Positions 8,496 to 17,690 of a stretch of DNA of 64,000 bases are shown piece by piece. The translations under genes were made by a program, and so were the position numbers. A model generated the notes under the pieces. The model saw only the letters and a program-made list of their open reading frames with translations. It did no database searches and had not been told where the DNA came from. Source of the DNA: Rhodopseudomonas sp. AAP120 (GTDB lineage: Bacteria > Pseudomonadota > Alphaproteobacteria > Rhizobiales > Xanthobacteraceae); contig NZ_LJIC01000158.1 in assembly GCF_001295845.1 (NCBI RefSeq), positions 1-64,000 on the forward strand, written 5' to 3'. Numbering within the stretch: the first letter of the stretch is position 1; the number at the start of each line of letters is the position of its first letter.

Positions 8496-9497
8496 CTAAC
8501 TGGCCTTCCGCGCCTTGCTACTTGCCACACTGCGCGCGGGCTTCTTCCCCTTCGCCGGTTCTTCCTTCGCCTTGCCGGCACCGCTGCCCGAGATCGGCAG
8601 CAGCATCTCCTTTTGTCCCGGCGCGGTCTTGCGCTTCTTGGTGCGGGCCGGCTTGGAGGGGACAGACTTCTCCGCGCTCTCGGACGCGGCCGGCTTCTTC
8701 GCCGATTCCGGCGCCGCCTTGCCGCTTTGCCCGAGGCTCTTGCGCAGCGCTTCCATCAGGTCGACGACATTGTCGCCGCGCGGGCGGGCCTTGGCGGCGA
8801 TCGGCTGGCCGGCGACTTTCTTGTTGATCAGTTCGGTCAGTGCGGTCTCGTAGTGATCCTCGAATGTGTCCGGCTCGAAATGCCCGGATTTCTGCTCGAC
8901 GATGTGTTTGGCGAGGTCGAGCATGTCCTTGGTGATCTTCACGTCCTGGATATCGTCGAAGTAATCGGCGGCATCGCGCACCTCGTAGGGATAGCGCAGC
9001 AGCGTGCCCATCAGGCCGTTGTCGCGGGCTTCCAACGCGATGACGTGCTCGCGGTTCGTCAGCACCACGCGGGCCAGCGCGACGCGGTCCATCGACCGGA
9101 TGGTCTCGCGGATCACCGCATAGGCGTCGTGGCCGACCTTGCCGTCCGGCACGATGTAGTAGGGCCGCACCAGATACAAATCGTCGATCTCGGATTTCGG
9201 CACGAACTGATCGATTTCGATGGTGCGGGTCGATTCCAGCGCGATCGCGTCGAGCTCGTCGCGGGTGATCTCGATGTAGGTGTCGGAATCGACCTTGTAG
9301 CCCTTCATGATATCGTCGGACGACACCTCGTCGCCGGTCTCGGCATCGACCTTGAGGTACTTGATGCGGTGGCCGGTATTCCGATTGATCTGGTTGAAGC
9401 TGATCTTCTCGGAGTCCGACGTCGCCGGAAACAGCGCGACCGGGCAGGTCACCAGCGACAGCCGCAAAAAGCCTTTCCAATTGGCGCGAGGGGCCAT
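8496..9497 (-). CDS. ku: Bacterial Ku DNA end-binding protein
   Basis: 333-residue homodimeric Ku that binds double-strand DNA ends in non-homologous end joining. The Ku core spans about residues 5-255 (WKGFLRLSLVTCPVALFPA at the start; later EQKSGHFEPDTFEDHYETAL). The last 90 or so residues are a Lys/Ala/Ser/Pro-rich tail, a feature of bacterial Ku C-terminal extensions that aid DNA binding. ATG at 9497 is preceded by GTGGAG at good spacing; a GTG 15 bases upstream is less likely. No ligD lies in the window, so the ligase partner must be elsewhere. Confidence 0.95.
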   Translation of the reverse strand: MAPRANWKGFLRLSLVTCPVALFPATSDSEKISFNQINRNTGHRIKYLKVDAETGDEVSSDDIMKGYKVDSDTYIEITRDELDAIALESTRTIEIDQFVPKSEIDDLYLVRPYYIVPDGKVGHDAYAVIRETIRSMDRVALARVVLTNREHVIALEARDNGLMGTLLRYPYEVRDAADYFDDIQDVKITKDMLDLAKHIVEQKSGHFEPDTFEDHYETALTELINKKVAGQPIAAKARPRGDNVVDLMEALRKSLGQSGKAAPESAKKPAASESAEKSVPSKPARTKKRKTAPGQKEMLLPISGSGAGKAKEEPAKGKKPARSVASSKARKAS

Positions 9498-9639
9498 TGA
9501 CGCAAACTCCACGAACGCAACACACTGAGCCAGGTCGGCCCTTGGAACCGGGACTCAAGTGCAGGGCCTCGGAATCGTTCCCGGCGCGTCTATATTACCG
9601 TTTATCTGGATTACCATTCGTTTGGTTCGGAGTAGCAGG

Positions 9640-9891
9640 ATGGTCGATCGCAGCCGGAATGCGCCCTTAGATCAGCCCCGCGACCTTGCGGAACGCATGG
9701 CGCGGCGCAGCAAGGCCGACGGGTTCGTGCGCGAGACCTTCGTGCTGCCGCGGCTCGATGCGCGGGCCAAGGCGCGGGCCTTTTTCGAGGCGTGGCCGAA
9801 GGCCGCCTATATGTCGGGCGTTGAAAGCTGGCGCGAACTGCCCGGTGATACCATCGAGTTTACGATGCGGCGGCTGCCGACGGCGGACTGA
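9640..9891 (+). CDS. Conserved small protein of unknown function
   Basis: 83-residue soluble, basic protein (many Arg and Ala), no signal peptide or membrane helix. Start at 9640 is supported by GGAG and AGGA directly upstream; a longer in-frame start upstream looks spurious. No motif recognised. It sits between the divergent ku gene and radC, ending 88 bases before radC, and might be co-transcribed with it. Function unknown. Confidence 0.65.
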   Translation: MVDRSRNAPLDQPRDLAERMARRSKADGFVRETFVLPRLDARAKARAFFEAWPKAAYMSGVESWRELPGDTIEFTMRRLPTAD

Positions 9892-9979
9892 TGGCTCTGC
9901 CGATCGGGGCAAACCGAGAATTGCCGGTTGCAAAAGCGGCGGCGCGCGGCATGGTTGGGCGATCAGGAACTGCGCCGTC

Positions 9980-10699
9980 ATGCCAGCAGAGAGCGGTGAG
10001 CGTTTGCATCAGCCCGGTTTCGCCGAGGCGCCGCATTACCACGGCCATCGCGAACGGCTGCGCGAGCGGTTTCGCGAGGCCGGCGCCGACGCGCTGTCGG
10101 ACTACGAACTGCTCGAACTGGTCCTTTTCCGCGCGCTGCCGCGCCGCGACGTCAAGCCGCTTGCCAAGGCGTTGATCGCGCGGTTCGGCTCGTTCGCCGA
10201 AGCCATCCACGCGCCGGATGCGCGGCTGCGCGAGGTCAGTGGCCTCGGCGAGGCAGCGATCACCGAACTCAAGCTGGTCGCGGCGGCGGCGGCGCGGGTC
10301 ACCAAGGGGCAGGTGAAGCAGCGGCCGGTGCTGTCGTCATGGTCGGTGGTCATTGATTACTGCCGCACCACGATGGCGTTCGCCGACAAGGAGCAGTTCC
10401 GCATCCTGTTTCTCGACAAGCGCAATCAGCTGATCGCCGACGAATTGCAGCAGGTCGGTACCGTCGATCACACGCCGGTGTATCCGCGCGAGATCGTCAA
10501 GCGTGCGCTGGAGCTGTCGGCGACCGCGGTGATCCTGGTGCACAATCACCCGTCCGGCGACCCGACGCCGTCGCAGGCCGACATTCAGATGACCAAACAG
10601 ATCGCCGCCATCGCCGACCCGCTCGGCGTCGCCGTCCACGATCACATCATCGTCGGCAAGAACGGCCATGCGAGTTTGAAGGGGATGAAGTTGTTTTAG
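9980..10699 (+). CDS. radC: RadC-family JAB/MPN+ protein
   Basis: 239-residue RadC-like protein. An N-terminal helix-hairpin-helix-like part ([14 protein letters not shown], near 86-99) precedes the JAMM metalloprotease-like domain with H188-x-H190, PSGDPTPSQ and D201. Despite the historical name, a repair role is unproven for the family. The ATG at 9980 gives the usual RadC length; the same frame stays open far upstream without a homologous sequence. Followed by a palindromic repeat and the convergent crotonase gene. Confidence 0.92.
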   Translation: MPAESGERLHQPGFAEAPHYHGHRERLRERFREAGADALSDYELLELVLFRALPRRDVKPLAKALIARFGSFAEAIHAPDARLREVSGLGEAAITELKLVAAAAARVTKGQVKQRPVLSSWSVVIDYCRTTMAFADKEQFRILFLDKRNQLIADELQQVGTVDHTPVYPREIVKRALELSATAVILVHNHPSGDPTPSQADIQMTKQIAAIADPLGVAVHDHIIVGKNGHASLKGMKLF

Positions 10700-10710
10700 G
10701 GCGGCGCCTC

Positions 10711-10791
10711 CGTCATTGCGAGCGAAGCGAAGCAATCCAGCGGCCGGGCACGGGGCTGGATTGCTTCGTCGCTTCGCTCCTCGCAATGACG
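10711..10791. repeat. Family-2 palindromic repeat (copy 1)
   Basis: Inverted repeat with arms CGTCATTGCGAGCGAAGCGA and TCGCTCC-TCGCAATGACG around AAGCAATCCAG/CTGGATTGCTT. Related copies at 13794-13873 and 62319-62434. It lies in the convergent gap between radC and the crotonase gene. Confidence 0.85.
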
Positions 10792-10828
10792 GGGAGAGGC
10801 TGTGCCGAGCTAATTACTCGCTCGCCGT

Positions 10829-11611
10829 TCAAAACGCCCCGTGCCGGCCTTCACCCGCGCTGAAGCGCTCGGCACCCTGGAGGGTTTCGCCGCTGTCGAT
10901 CACCTGCAGGCCACCGCGCATTTCGTTCATGATGGCGTCCTCTTCCGGCATGTCCCATTGCTGCAGGGCCGACAGCCGGTCGGCGCGCAGACAGGTCTGC
11001 GGGAACGCGGCGATCTCCTTGGCGAGCGTGATGGCGCACAGCGCCGCTTCGCCGCGGTGAACCAGCCGGTTAGCGAGGCCGATGCGGTGCGCCTCGATGC
11101 CGGAGACGGCGCGGCCGGTCAGGATCAGGTCCATCGCGTGCGAATGGCCGATCAGCCGCGGCAGGCGGATGGTGCCGAGGTCGATCAGCGGCACGCCGAA
11201 GCGGCGGCAGAACACCCCGAAGGTGGCGTCGTCGGCGGCGACCCGCATGTCGGACCACAGCGCCAGTTCGAGCCCGCCGGCGACCGCAAAGCCTTCGACC
11301 GCGGCGATCACGGGCTTCGACAGCCGCATCCGGCTCGGGCCCATCGGCGCGATGCTGCCATGGCCGGCGATGTCGCGCCGCCGCTCGGCGTCGCCCGACG
11401 CGACCGCCTTGAGGTCGGCGCCGGCGCAGAAGGTGCCGCCTGTGCCGGTCAGCACCGCAACGGAGGACGTCTCGTCGGCGTCGAACGCCAGGAAGGCGTC
11501 GTACAGCTTCTTGGCGGTGGCGCCATCGACCGCGTTGCGGCGCTCCGGCCGGTTGATCGAGACGATCGTCACCGGTCCGTCACGATTGATCAGCACCGTG
11601 TCCTTGGGCAT
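10829..11611 (-). CDS. Crotonase (enoyl-CoA hydratase/isomerase) family protein
   Basis: 260-residue crotonase-fold enzyme acting on an acyl-CoA thioester. Visible signatures are the oxyanion-hole strands TFCAGADLKA and AVEGFAVAGGLELAL. The Glu after the second glycine cluster (GGLELA, equivalent to Glu144 of rat hydratase) is kept, but the second catalytic Glu (FGxPE in true hydratases) is replaced; the segment here reads TFGVFCRRFGVP. A simple enoyl-CoA hydratase activity is therefore doubtful, and isomerase, hydrolase or another crotonase reaction is as likely. It is monocistronic by position, flanked by two repeats. Confidence 0.88.
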   Translation of the reverse strand: MPKDTVLINRDGPVTIVSINRPERRNAVDGATAKKLYDAFLAFDADETSSVAVLTGTGGTFCAGADLKAVASGDAERRRDIAGHGSIAPMGPSRMRLSKPVIAAVEGFAVAGGLELALWSDMRVAADDATFGVFCRRFGVPLIDLGTIRLPRLIGHSHAMDLILTGRAVSGIEAHRIGLANRLVHRGEAALCAITLAKEIAAFPQTCLRADRLSALQQWDMPEEDAIMNEMRGGLQVIDSGETLQGAERFSAGEGRHGAF

Positions 11612-11716
11612 GAAAAGCTCCGTCGTCGTGCGAGGTCAGGCGGATGTTGCGGATGTGATATCAGCTGCGGCTGCGTCGTCAGCCTTGATTATTATCAAAG
11701 GCCGGCGCCGCGGCGT

Positions 11717-11866
11717 CGTCATTCCGGGATGCGCCCGGAGGGCGCAGGCCCGGAATCCATACTCCCAGTGCCAATGAAGATGCACTTGCGCCGAGCCGCC
11801 GTGCCTTGCTGCGTCGCCAGGGGGTATGGATTCCGGGCTCGCCGCTGCGCGGCGCCCGGAATGACG
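11717..11866. repeat. Family-3 palindromic repeat (copy 1)
   Basis: Pair of inverted arms CGTCATTCCGGG...CCCGGAATCCATA and GGGGTATGGATTCCGGG...CCCGGAATGACG. A second copy is at 59816-59966. It fills the interval between the crotonase start and the purC stop (both minus strand). Confidence 0.85.
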
Positions 11867-11873
11867 AACGCTG

Positions 11874-12791
11874 TTACTTCACCACCAGGTCCGTTCCCGT
11901 CAGCCGCCGATAGGCTTCGAGGTAGCGCTGCGAGGTGGCGTTGACGACGTCGTCCGGCAGCTTCGGCGGCGGGGCCTCGCCGTTCCAGCGGCCGGCGCGG
12001 CGTTCGGCGTCGAGGTGATCACGCAGCGGCTGCTTGTCGAAGGAGGGCTGCGGCCGGCCGGGCTGATACGCGTCGGCGGCCCAGAACCGCGACGAATCCG
12101 GCGTCATCACCTCGTCGATCAGAATGATCCGTCCGTCCTGGTCGCGGCCGAATTCGAACTTGGTATCGGCGATGATGATGCCGCGCTCGCGGGCGATCTG
12201 TTCGCCGAGCGTGTAGATCGCGCGGGTCATGTGTTCGAGCGTGAACGCATCCTCCTCGCCGACGATCTCGCGCATCCGCGCCACGGTGATGTTCTCGTCG
12301 TGGCCGGTCTCGGCCTTGGTGGCGGGCGAGAAAATCGGCGGTGTCAGCTGGCCGCTTTCCAAAAGGCCCTCGGGCAGTTTCTCGCCGGCCAGCGTGCCGG
12401 AGGCGGCGTATTCCTTCCAGGCCGAGCCGGTGATGTAGCCGCGGATCACGCACTCGATCGGGAAGACGATCGTGCGCCTGCACAGCATCGTCCGCCCGGC
12501 GATCTCGGCGCGGTGCGGCGCCAGCACCGGCACGGCGTCGATGATCTCGTCGGTGTCGGCGCTGATCATGTGATGCGGCACCACGCCGCCGAGCTGGCTG
12601 AACCAGAACGCGCTGACCTGCGTCAGCACCGCGCCCTTGCTCGGGATGGTCTCGCCCATCACCACGTCGAACGCGCTGATCCGGTCGGTGGTGACGAGCA
12701 GCAGCCGGTCGTCGTCGACGGCGTAGATGTCGCGCACCTTGCCGCGGCCGATCTTGGTCAGCGGCAGGTCGCTCGAAAGCATCGTGGTCAT
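11874..12791 (-). CDS. purC: Phosphoribosylaminoimidazole-succinocarboxamide synthase (SAICAR synthase)
   Basis: 305-residue cytosolic ATP-dependent ligase of de novo purine synthesis, joining CAIR and aspartate. Clear family segments are [19 protein letters not shown] near the N-terminus, [43 protein letters not shown] and [12 protein letters not shown]. The length and GSAWKEY form match the longer yeast-like PurC class. Alphaproteobacteria often carry a second, shorter purC next to purSQ; none is in this window. It is 66 bases downstream of the pirin gene on the same strand. Confidence 0.95.
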   Translation of the reverse strand: MTTMLSSDLPLTKIGRGKVRDIYAVDDDRLLLVTTDRISAFDVVMGETIPSKGAVLTQVSAFWFSQLGGVVPHHMISADTDEIIDAVPVLAPHRAEIAGRTMLCRRTIVFPIECVIRGYITGSAWKEYAASGTLAGEKLPEGLLESGQLTPPIFSPATKAETGHDENITVARMREIVGEEDAFTLEHMTRAIYTLGEQIARERGIIIADTKFEFGRDQDGRIILIDEVMTPDSSRFWAADAYQPGRPQPSFDKQPLRDHLDAERRAGRWNGEAPPPKLPDDVVNATSQRYLEAYRRLTGTDLVVK

Positions 12792-12857
12792 GGCGGTCTC
12801 ACGCAGCAGGCGACCGCCGGCGGGCGGCGGTGCGCAACAATCGGGAGCGCCAGTTTA

Positions 12858-13775
12858 TCATTCCGGCAGCGGAATGAACTCGCTCTCGTTCGGAACGGCG
12901 GCGAAACGGCCGGTTTTCCAGTCCTGTTTGGCCTGTTCGATGCGCTCCTTGCTGGAGGAGACGAAATTCCACCAGATGTGGCGTGGCCCTTCCAGCGCGT
13001 CGCCGCCCAGAAACATCATACGGGTGTCGGTCTTGACCCGGACGGTGATGCGGTCGCCGGGGCGGAAGATCAGCAGCTGCGGCCCGACATGGCGGTCGCC
13101 GGCGATCTCGATCTCGCCATCGACGAGATAGATCGCGCGCTCCTCGTGGTCGGGATCGAGCGGCACGGAAGTCCCGGCGCGGGCGTTGACCTCGGCATAG
13201 AACCACGGCGACACCATCGTCACCGGCGACGACTTGCCGAATGCCGAGCCGGCGATCACCCGGGCGGTGAAGCCGGAGGTCTCGATCGTCGGCAGCGTCG
13301 CGGCGGCGAAATGCTGGAACGACGGCGCGATTTCCTCGCTGCCTTTCGGCAGCGCGATCCAGCTCTGAAGGCCGAGCATCGCCTGGCCGTCACGGCGTTC
13401 GACGTCCGGGGTACGCTCGGAATGCGCGATGCCGCGGCCGGCGGTCATCAGGTTCATGGCGCCGGGTGCGATCTCCTGGATGTTGCCCTCGCTGTCGCGG
13501 TGCATGATCTTGCCGTCGAACAGATAGGTGACGGTGGCGAGCCCGATATGCGGATGCGGCCGCACGTCCATGCCCTTGCCGGCAATGAACTGCACCGGGC
13601 CGAAATGATCGAAGAAGATGAACGGCCCGACCATCTGCCGCTTGCCGTGCGGCAGCGCGCGGCGCACCGCGAAGCCGTCGCCGAGGTCTCGCGTGCGCGG
13701 CACGATGACGAGATCGAGCGCGTCGCAGCTCTGCGGATCGCCGAGCTCCGGATCGATCGATGGCATCCAGCTCAT
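12858..13775 (-). CDS. Pirin family protein
   Basis: 305-residue bicupin. The N-terminal cupin contains the metal-binding series HPHIGLATVTY, then a further His in GKIMHRDSEG and a Glu/His in AGRGIAHSE, as in pirins and YhhW quercetinases. The C-terminal cupin begins near residue 190. The biological role of bacterial pirins varies (quercetin 2,3-dioxygenase, redox regulation), so no function is assigned. ATG 13775 has AGGGAGA upstream; the frame continues upstream into a family-2 repeat and should not be extended. Confidence 0.92.
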   Translation of the reverse strand: MSWMPSIDPELGDPQSCDALDLVIVPRTRDLGDGFAVRRALPHGKRQMVGPFIFFDHFGPVQFIAGKGMDVRPHPHIGLATVTYLFDGKIMHRDSEGNIQEIAPGAMNLMTAGRGIAHSERTPDVERRDGQAMLGLQSWIALPKGSEEIAPSFQHFAAATLPTIETSGFTARVIAGSAFGKSSPVTMVSPWFYAEVNARAGTSVPLDPDHEERAIYLVDGEIEIAGDRHVGPQLLIFRPGDRITVRVKTDTRMMFLGGDALEGPRHIWWNFVSSSKERIEQAKQDWKTGRFAAVPNESEFIPLPE

Positions 13776-13793
13776 GGTGGTCTCCCTGAGATC

Positions 13794-13873
13794 CGTCATT
13801 GCGAGGAGCGAAGCGACGAAGCAATCCAGCTCGGTGCACGTGTCTGGATTGCTTCGCTTCGCTCGCAATGACG
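13794..13873. repeat. Family-2 palindromic repeat (copy 2)
   Basis: CGTCATTGCGAGGAGCGAAG and its inverted partner CTTCGCTCGCAATGACG enclose CAATCCAG/CTGGATTG. Located between malonyl-CoA decarboxylase stop and pirin start, both on the minus strand; it reads through in frame as a spurious pirin extension. Confidence 0.85.
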
Positions 13874-13904
13874 GGGTTAGGTCATTGCTAGTATCGGCCG
13901 CGTC

Positions 13905-15323
13905 TCACGCCGGCGGGGCGATCGCCAGCGGCGCGGCTTTGCCGTTGGTCTTGCGCGGCTCGCTGGTCAGCGGCTTCGACGGCAGTTGCTTGCGCACCGA
14001 TGATGCGGCGGCGATCTGGGCGCGTTCGGCGAAGGCCTCGTGGTTGGCCTCGATCTCGCCGAGTGCGTACAAATAGTTCACCATCAGGCCGTGCGACTGC
14101 CGCATGCCGTTGGGCGAGCGGTCGCCGAGGAAGTTGAGGGCTTCGAGCCGTGCGCCGTTGCCGAGATGGAAGCGCGCCACCGGGTCGAGCGGCAGGCCGC
14201 GCGGGTTCTTGGCCTGCAGGAAGTAAGCGGCCGCGAGCGGCAGCAGCAGCGGCTTGATGTGATCGGCCGTTTCCTGGTCCTCGAACCAGTTCGGCGTGTC
14301 GAGCACCTCGAGCGCCGCGCGGGCAGAAGCGTCAAGTAATACGGAATCAGCGTCGGCGCGTTCGCGCGCCAGCCATTTGGCGAAGCCCGGCACCGGCGAC
14401 AGCGTGACGAAGCTCTGCACATTGGGCAGCTCGCGCTTGATCTCCTCGACCACCTGCTTGATCAGGAAGTTGCCGAACGAAATGCCGGCGAGGCCCTTCT
14501 GCGTATTGGAAATCGAATAGAACACCGCCGTGGTCGCATCCTTCGGCGAGATCGGCGCACGGTCGAGGTCAAGCAGCGGTGCGATCGCGTTCGGGCGCTC
14601 CAGCGTCAGCGCGACTTCGACGAAGATCAGCGGCTCGTCGACCAGCTGCGGATGGAAGAAGCCGTAGCAGCGCCGGTCTGCCGGCGCGAGCCGCGCGCGC
14701 AGATCGTCCCAGTTGTGAATGGCATGGACCTGCTCGTAGCGGATGATCTTTTCGAGAATATTCGCCGGCGTATTCCAGTCGATCCGTTGCAGCACCAGGA
14801 AGCCCCGATTGAACCACGAGGTGAACAGATGCACGAAGTCATCGTCGACATGCTTGAGCTGCGGGTGATCGCCGAGATGCCGCAGCACGCCCTCGCGCAT
14901 CCGCACCAGTGACGCGGTGCCGCCGGGGGCGAGGTTGAGGCGGCGGATCAATTCTTGCCGGCGCGGCTCGGCGGCTTCGAGCAGGCGACCTGCTGCGTCC
15001 GGTGACGCACCGCTGACGTGAAACGCTTCGACCGCCGCGGTGAGCTCGGCGAGGTCGGGGCCGAACTGTTCGGCGAGCGCGTCGAGAAAGCCGATCTGAT
15101 CCTGCTCGTCGGCGTCGTCGTAGCCGGACAGCAGCGTGCGCGCCAGCACCACACCGGTCGCTTCGCCGCGGCGGGACAGCAGCGTTTCGCCGAGCGCGAT
15201 CAGCTCCTCTTTGGTCTTGGGCTGATTGCTGTTCGACCGGAACAAGCTGCGGCCGCGCTCGGTGAGGCTGGTGAATAACCCGCCGAGGAATTCCGACGCG
15301 CGATCGACGGTCGCTTGCGGCAT
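13905..15323 (-). CDS. Malonyl-CoA decarboxylase
   Basis: 472-residue enzyme converting malonyl-CoA to acetyl-CoA and CO2. An N-terminal helical domain (to about residue 180) precedes the catalytic acetyltransferase-like domain. Diagnostic segments are TTAVFYSISNTQKGLAGIS (containing the conserved catalytic-site Ser) and FGNFLIKQVVEE, and near the end RQSHGLMVNYLY with the catalytic His. The C-terminal 35 residues are Ala/Pro/Lys-rich. No matB or matC genes accompany it, unlike the rhizobial mat operon, so it may serve to remove malonyl-CoA generally. Confidence 0.94.
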   Translation of the reverse strand: MPQATVDRASEFLGGLFTSLTERGRSLFRSNSNQPKTKEELIALGETLLSRRGEATGVVLARTLLSGYDDADEQDQIGFLDALAEQFGPDLAELTAAVEAFHVSGASPDAAGRLLEAAEPRRQELIRRLNLAPGGTASLVRMREGVLRHLGDHPQLKHVDDDFVHLFTSWFNRGFLVLQRIDWNTPANILEKIIRYEQVHAIHNWDDLRARLAPADRRCYGFFHPQLVDEPLIFVEVALTLERPNAIAPLLDLDRAPISPKDATTAVFYSISNTQKGLAGISFGNFLIKQVVEEIKRELPNVQSFVTLSPVPGFAKWLARERADADSVLLDASARAALEVLDTPNWFEDQETADHIKPLLLPLAAAYFLQAKNPRGLPLDPVARFHLGNGARLEALNFLGDRSPNGMRQSHGLMVNYLYALGEIEANHEAFAERAQIAAASSVRKQLPSKPLTSEPRKTNGKAAPLAIAPPA

Positions 15324-15470
15324 TCAATTCTCCTTGTGGCTTCGGACGGAATGGCGTCGCGCAGCAGGCGCGGCTACGACGAAAGCATAAAGGCGCGGCG
15401 CGACCTGTTCCAGACGCGCGACGCCGCAGATGGTTGCGCCACGGCATCGTGATCGCGGCTGCTGCGACGG

Positions 15471-16076
15471 TCAGTTCGCCAGCACTTCGGCCGTCACGTC
15501 CTCGACATGATGCAGCAGGCAGATCAGCCGTCCCTCCGCGTCATGGATCGGCGTGTTGATCGGCTGCCAATAGCGTTCGACGAACGTCCCGGCGGGGTCG
15601 CGCATGTCGTAGCGTTGGACCTGCATGGCGTGCGGCTGCCCGGTCTCCACCACCGAGCTCAGTGACGCATAGAGATTGCTCACGCCGTCGGCGGTGTCGA
15701 TCGCCGGATTGTCCGGAAAGACTTCGAACAAGGGCCTGCCGATGATGTCGTGGCGGTTGGCGAAGGTGGCCCGTGCGAACGCGTCGTTGATGTCGATGAT
15801 CTTCAACCCCGGACCGGGATCGATCAGCATGTAGGGATGCGTCGAGGTCTCGAAGCTCGGGCGGAGCTGGGCGATCACCGAGGCGAGATCGCCGTTCGGC
15901 CGCTTCGGCGGCAGTGGCGACAGATTGGCGCCGGACATCTGCGAGTTCAGCAGCGCCAGCTCGCGCCTCGCCGAGGACAGCAGCATCAGCAGGGTTCGCC
16001 GCAGCGTCGGGTCGGTGGCTTCGCCGAGCAGCCGCGCGAAATGCGCAATGTTCTGTTCGCAAACGAACCGCTGCAT
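15471..16076 (-). CDS. Single-PAS-domain protein
   Basis: About 201 residues. The N-terminal third is helical; a PAS domain covers roughly residues 85-195 (YMLIDPGPGLKIIDINDAFA, then DIIGRPLFEVFPDNP, ending in HHVEDVTAE). There is no kinase, receiver, GGDEF or DNA-binding output, so it may sense a ligand and act through a partner. A GTG 18 bases upstream is an alternative start, but ATG 16076 has GGTGGGG in front. Neighbours (malonyl-CoA decarboxylase and MmgE/PrpD) suggest no partner. Confidence 0.8.
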   Translation of the reverse strand: MQRFVCEQNIAHFARLLGEATDPTLRRTLLMLLSSARRELALLNSQMSGANLSPLPPKRPNGDLASVIAQLRPSFETSTHPYMLIDPGPGLKIIDINDAFARATFANRHDIIGRPLFEVFPDNPAIDTADGVSNLYASLSSVVETGQPHAMQVQRYDMRDPAGTFVERYWQPINTPIHDAEGRLICLLHHVEDVTAEVLAN

Positions 16077-16161
16077 CGGCCAGCCCCACCGCACAAGTGT
16101 GCCGGCCGAATTAACTACTCAGGATTGTAAGTAAGTCAATACCTTTGGGGGTTAGCGGTGC

Positions 16162-17526
16162 TCAGCGCGCCAGGCCAGTGACCTCCGAAACCTTGCCGAA
16201 CCGCTCCAGCGACAGGATCGCGTCGGCGAAGGTCTGCGCGCCGCCGTTCAGCACCGGCCGGGCGAGTTGCAGGAATTTCTGCGCCATCGCCTGGTCGGTC
16301 GGGAAGGAGTTCGGCTCACCCGACGGATCGGCGTAGATCCGTTCGTGGACGCCGTCGTCCGTCGTAATCGAGACGCGCGCGCCGAACGGGTGGGTCTTAC
16401 CTTCGAGTCGGGAGTCCTGAACGACGTCGAAGCGATCGGCCAGCGCGTCGATCGCCGGGTCGCCGAGCCGGCTGTAATCGTCCCAGCCGAAGCTGCCCTG
16501 CTCCAGCGCCAGCGCGCCGGTGAAGAACATCGAGAACTGGCCGCCGACGATCGACGACGGATGCCGCTTGGTGGCGGCGTCGCCGGTCAGCGTGATGCCG
16601 TTGCGGTGCAGGCCGACCTCGACTTTCCTGACCTGCTCGGGCGTCAGATTGTGCTCGCGGCGCATCGCGATCAGTGCGTCGATCGCCGCATGCGTATAGC
16701 GGCAGCTCGGATACGGCTTCACGCCGATCTTCATCGTCTCGTAGACTTTGCCGAGATCGGCCACCGCCTTGTCGTGATGCGGCGTGTCGGTGTAGCCGAC
16801 CAAGAGGCCGTGAATGCCTTCGACCGATTCGCTGGAGCCGAGGAAGTCGTTCTTGGCCAGCGTCGCGGCGATCACGCCGTTCATCGCGGCGGCGCCGACC
16901 TGGTAGCGCTTGTTCCAGGCGCCGTTGACCAGGAATTGCAGCGAGCCGGCGGCTTGGCTGCCGGAGACGCCGAATGCCGAGACGATCTGTTCGGCGCTGA
17001 GACCGTACAGCTTGGCGGCCGCGGCGGCGGCGCCGTAGGTGCCGGCGGTCGCGGTCGGGTGGAAGCCGCGGGCGTAATGCGAGGTCGGGTCGAGCGCATT
17101 GCCGAGTCGGCAGCAGACTTCGTAGCCGGCGACGATCGCGGTCAGCACGTCGCGGCCCGAGGCGCCGACCAGTTCGCCGACCGCGAAGGCGGCCGGCACC
17201 ACCGGCGCCGACGGATGCAGCGAGGAGTCGGCGTGGGTGTCGTCGAAATCGAGCGAATGGCCGAACGCGCCGTTAAGCAGGGCGGCGATCGCCGGGGTGC
17301 GGCGCTTGGCGTCGCCGAACACGGTGGCGTCGCCGTCGGCGTCGAGCGACAGCGCCTGCAAGGTCGCCAGCAGAGAGGGGGTCGATTCGGCGTCGCGCCG
17401 GGCACGGATCGCGCTGCCGAGGAAATCGAGGGTGAGCACCTTGGCCCGGGCCAACACGTCCTGCGGAATGTCGTCGAAGTCGAGCGCGGCGACGTAGGCG
17501 GCGAGCGTGGCGGTTTCGTTGGCCAT
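16162..17526 (-). CDS. MmgE/PrpD family protein
   Basis: 454-residue member of the MmgE/PrpD fold, which includes 2-methylcitrate dehydratase, cis-aconitate decarboxylase and related C-C/C-O lyases. Family segments visible: NGAFGHSLDFDDTH, HPSAPVVPAAFA, ARGFHPTATAGTYGAAAAAA, KPYPSCRYTHAAIDA. True PrpD is usually next to prpB/prpC, which are absent here, so the substrate is unknown. ATG 17526 is preceded by AAGGGA; the open frame upstream lacks homologous sequence. Monocistronic by position. Confidence 0.9.
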   Translation of the reverse strand: MANETATLAAYVAALDFDDIPQDVLARAKVLTLDFLGSAIRARRDAESTPSLLATLQALSLDADGDATVFGDAKRRTPAIAALLNGAFGHSLDFDDTHADSSLHPSAPVVPAAFAVGELVGASGRDVLTAIVAGYEVCCRLGNALDPTSHYARGFHPTATAGTYGAAAAAAKLYGLSAEQIVSAFGVSGSQAAGSLQFLVNGAWNKRYQVGAAAMNGVIAATLAKNDFLGSSESVEGIHGLLVGYTDTPHHDKAVADLGKVYETMKIGVKPYPSCRYTHAAIDALIAMRREHNLTPEQVRKVEVGLHRNGITLTGDAATKRHPSSIVGGQFSMFFTGALALEQGSFGWDDYSRLGDPAIDALADRFDVVQDSRLEGKTHPFGARVSITTDDGVHERIYADPSGEPNSFPTDQAMAQKFLQLARPVLNGGAQTFADAILSLERFGKVSEVTGLAR

Positions 17527-17690
17527 CGAGGGGTCCCTTGTTGTTTTGCGCGGCACGTTAGGCGGGCCGGCGACAGGGTTCAAGCCGCGCGGCTGCACAG
17601 CGGGGCTGCGCACCGGCCGAGCCGGCGATTGCGCCGCGGCGGCCGCTATGCTCTGTCAGCCGTCACCTCAAAGGCCGCGATTCCATCTGC

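Noticed and set aside
9544-9579. GGAAC and CGTT words upstream of the small gene before radC as an EcfG stress promoter
   Set aside because: They are 27 bases apart, not the 16-17 required.
13776-13868. Upstream extension of the pirin gene by 31 codons
   Set aside because: The added residues are encoded by a family-2 repeat, whose translation recurs as similar spurious peptides at other copies; the real start has a ribosome site.
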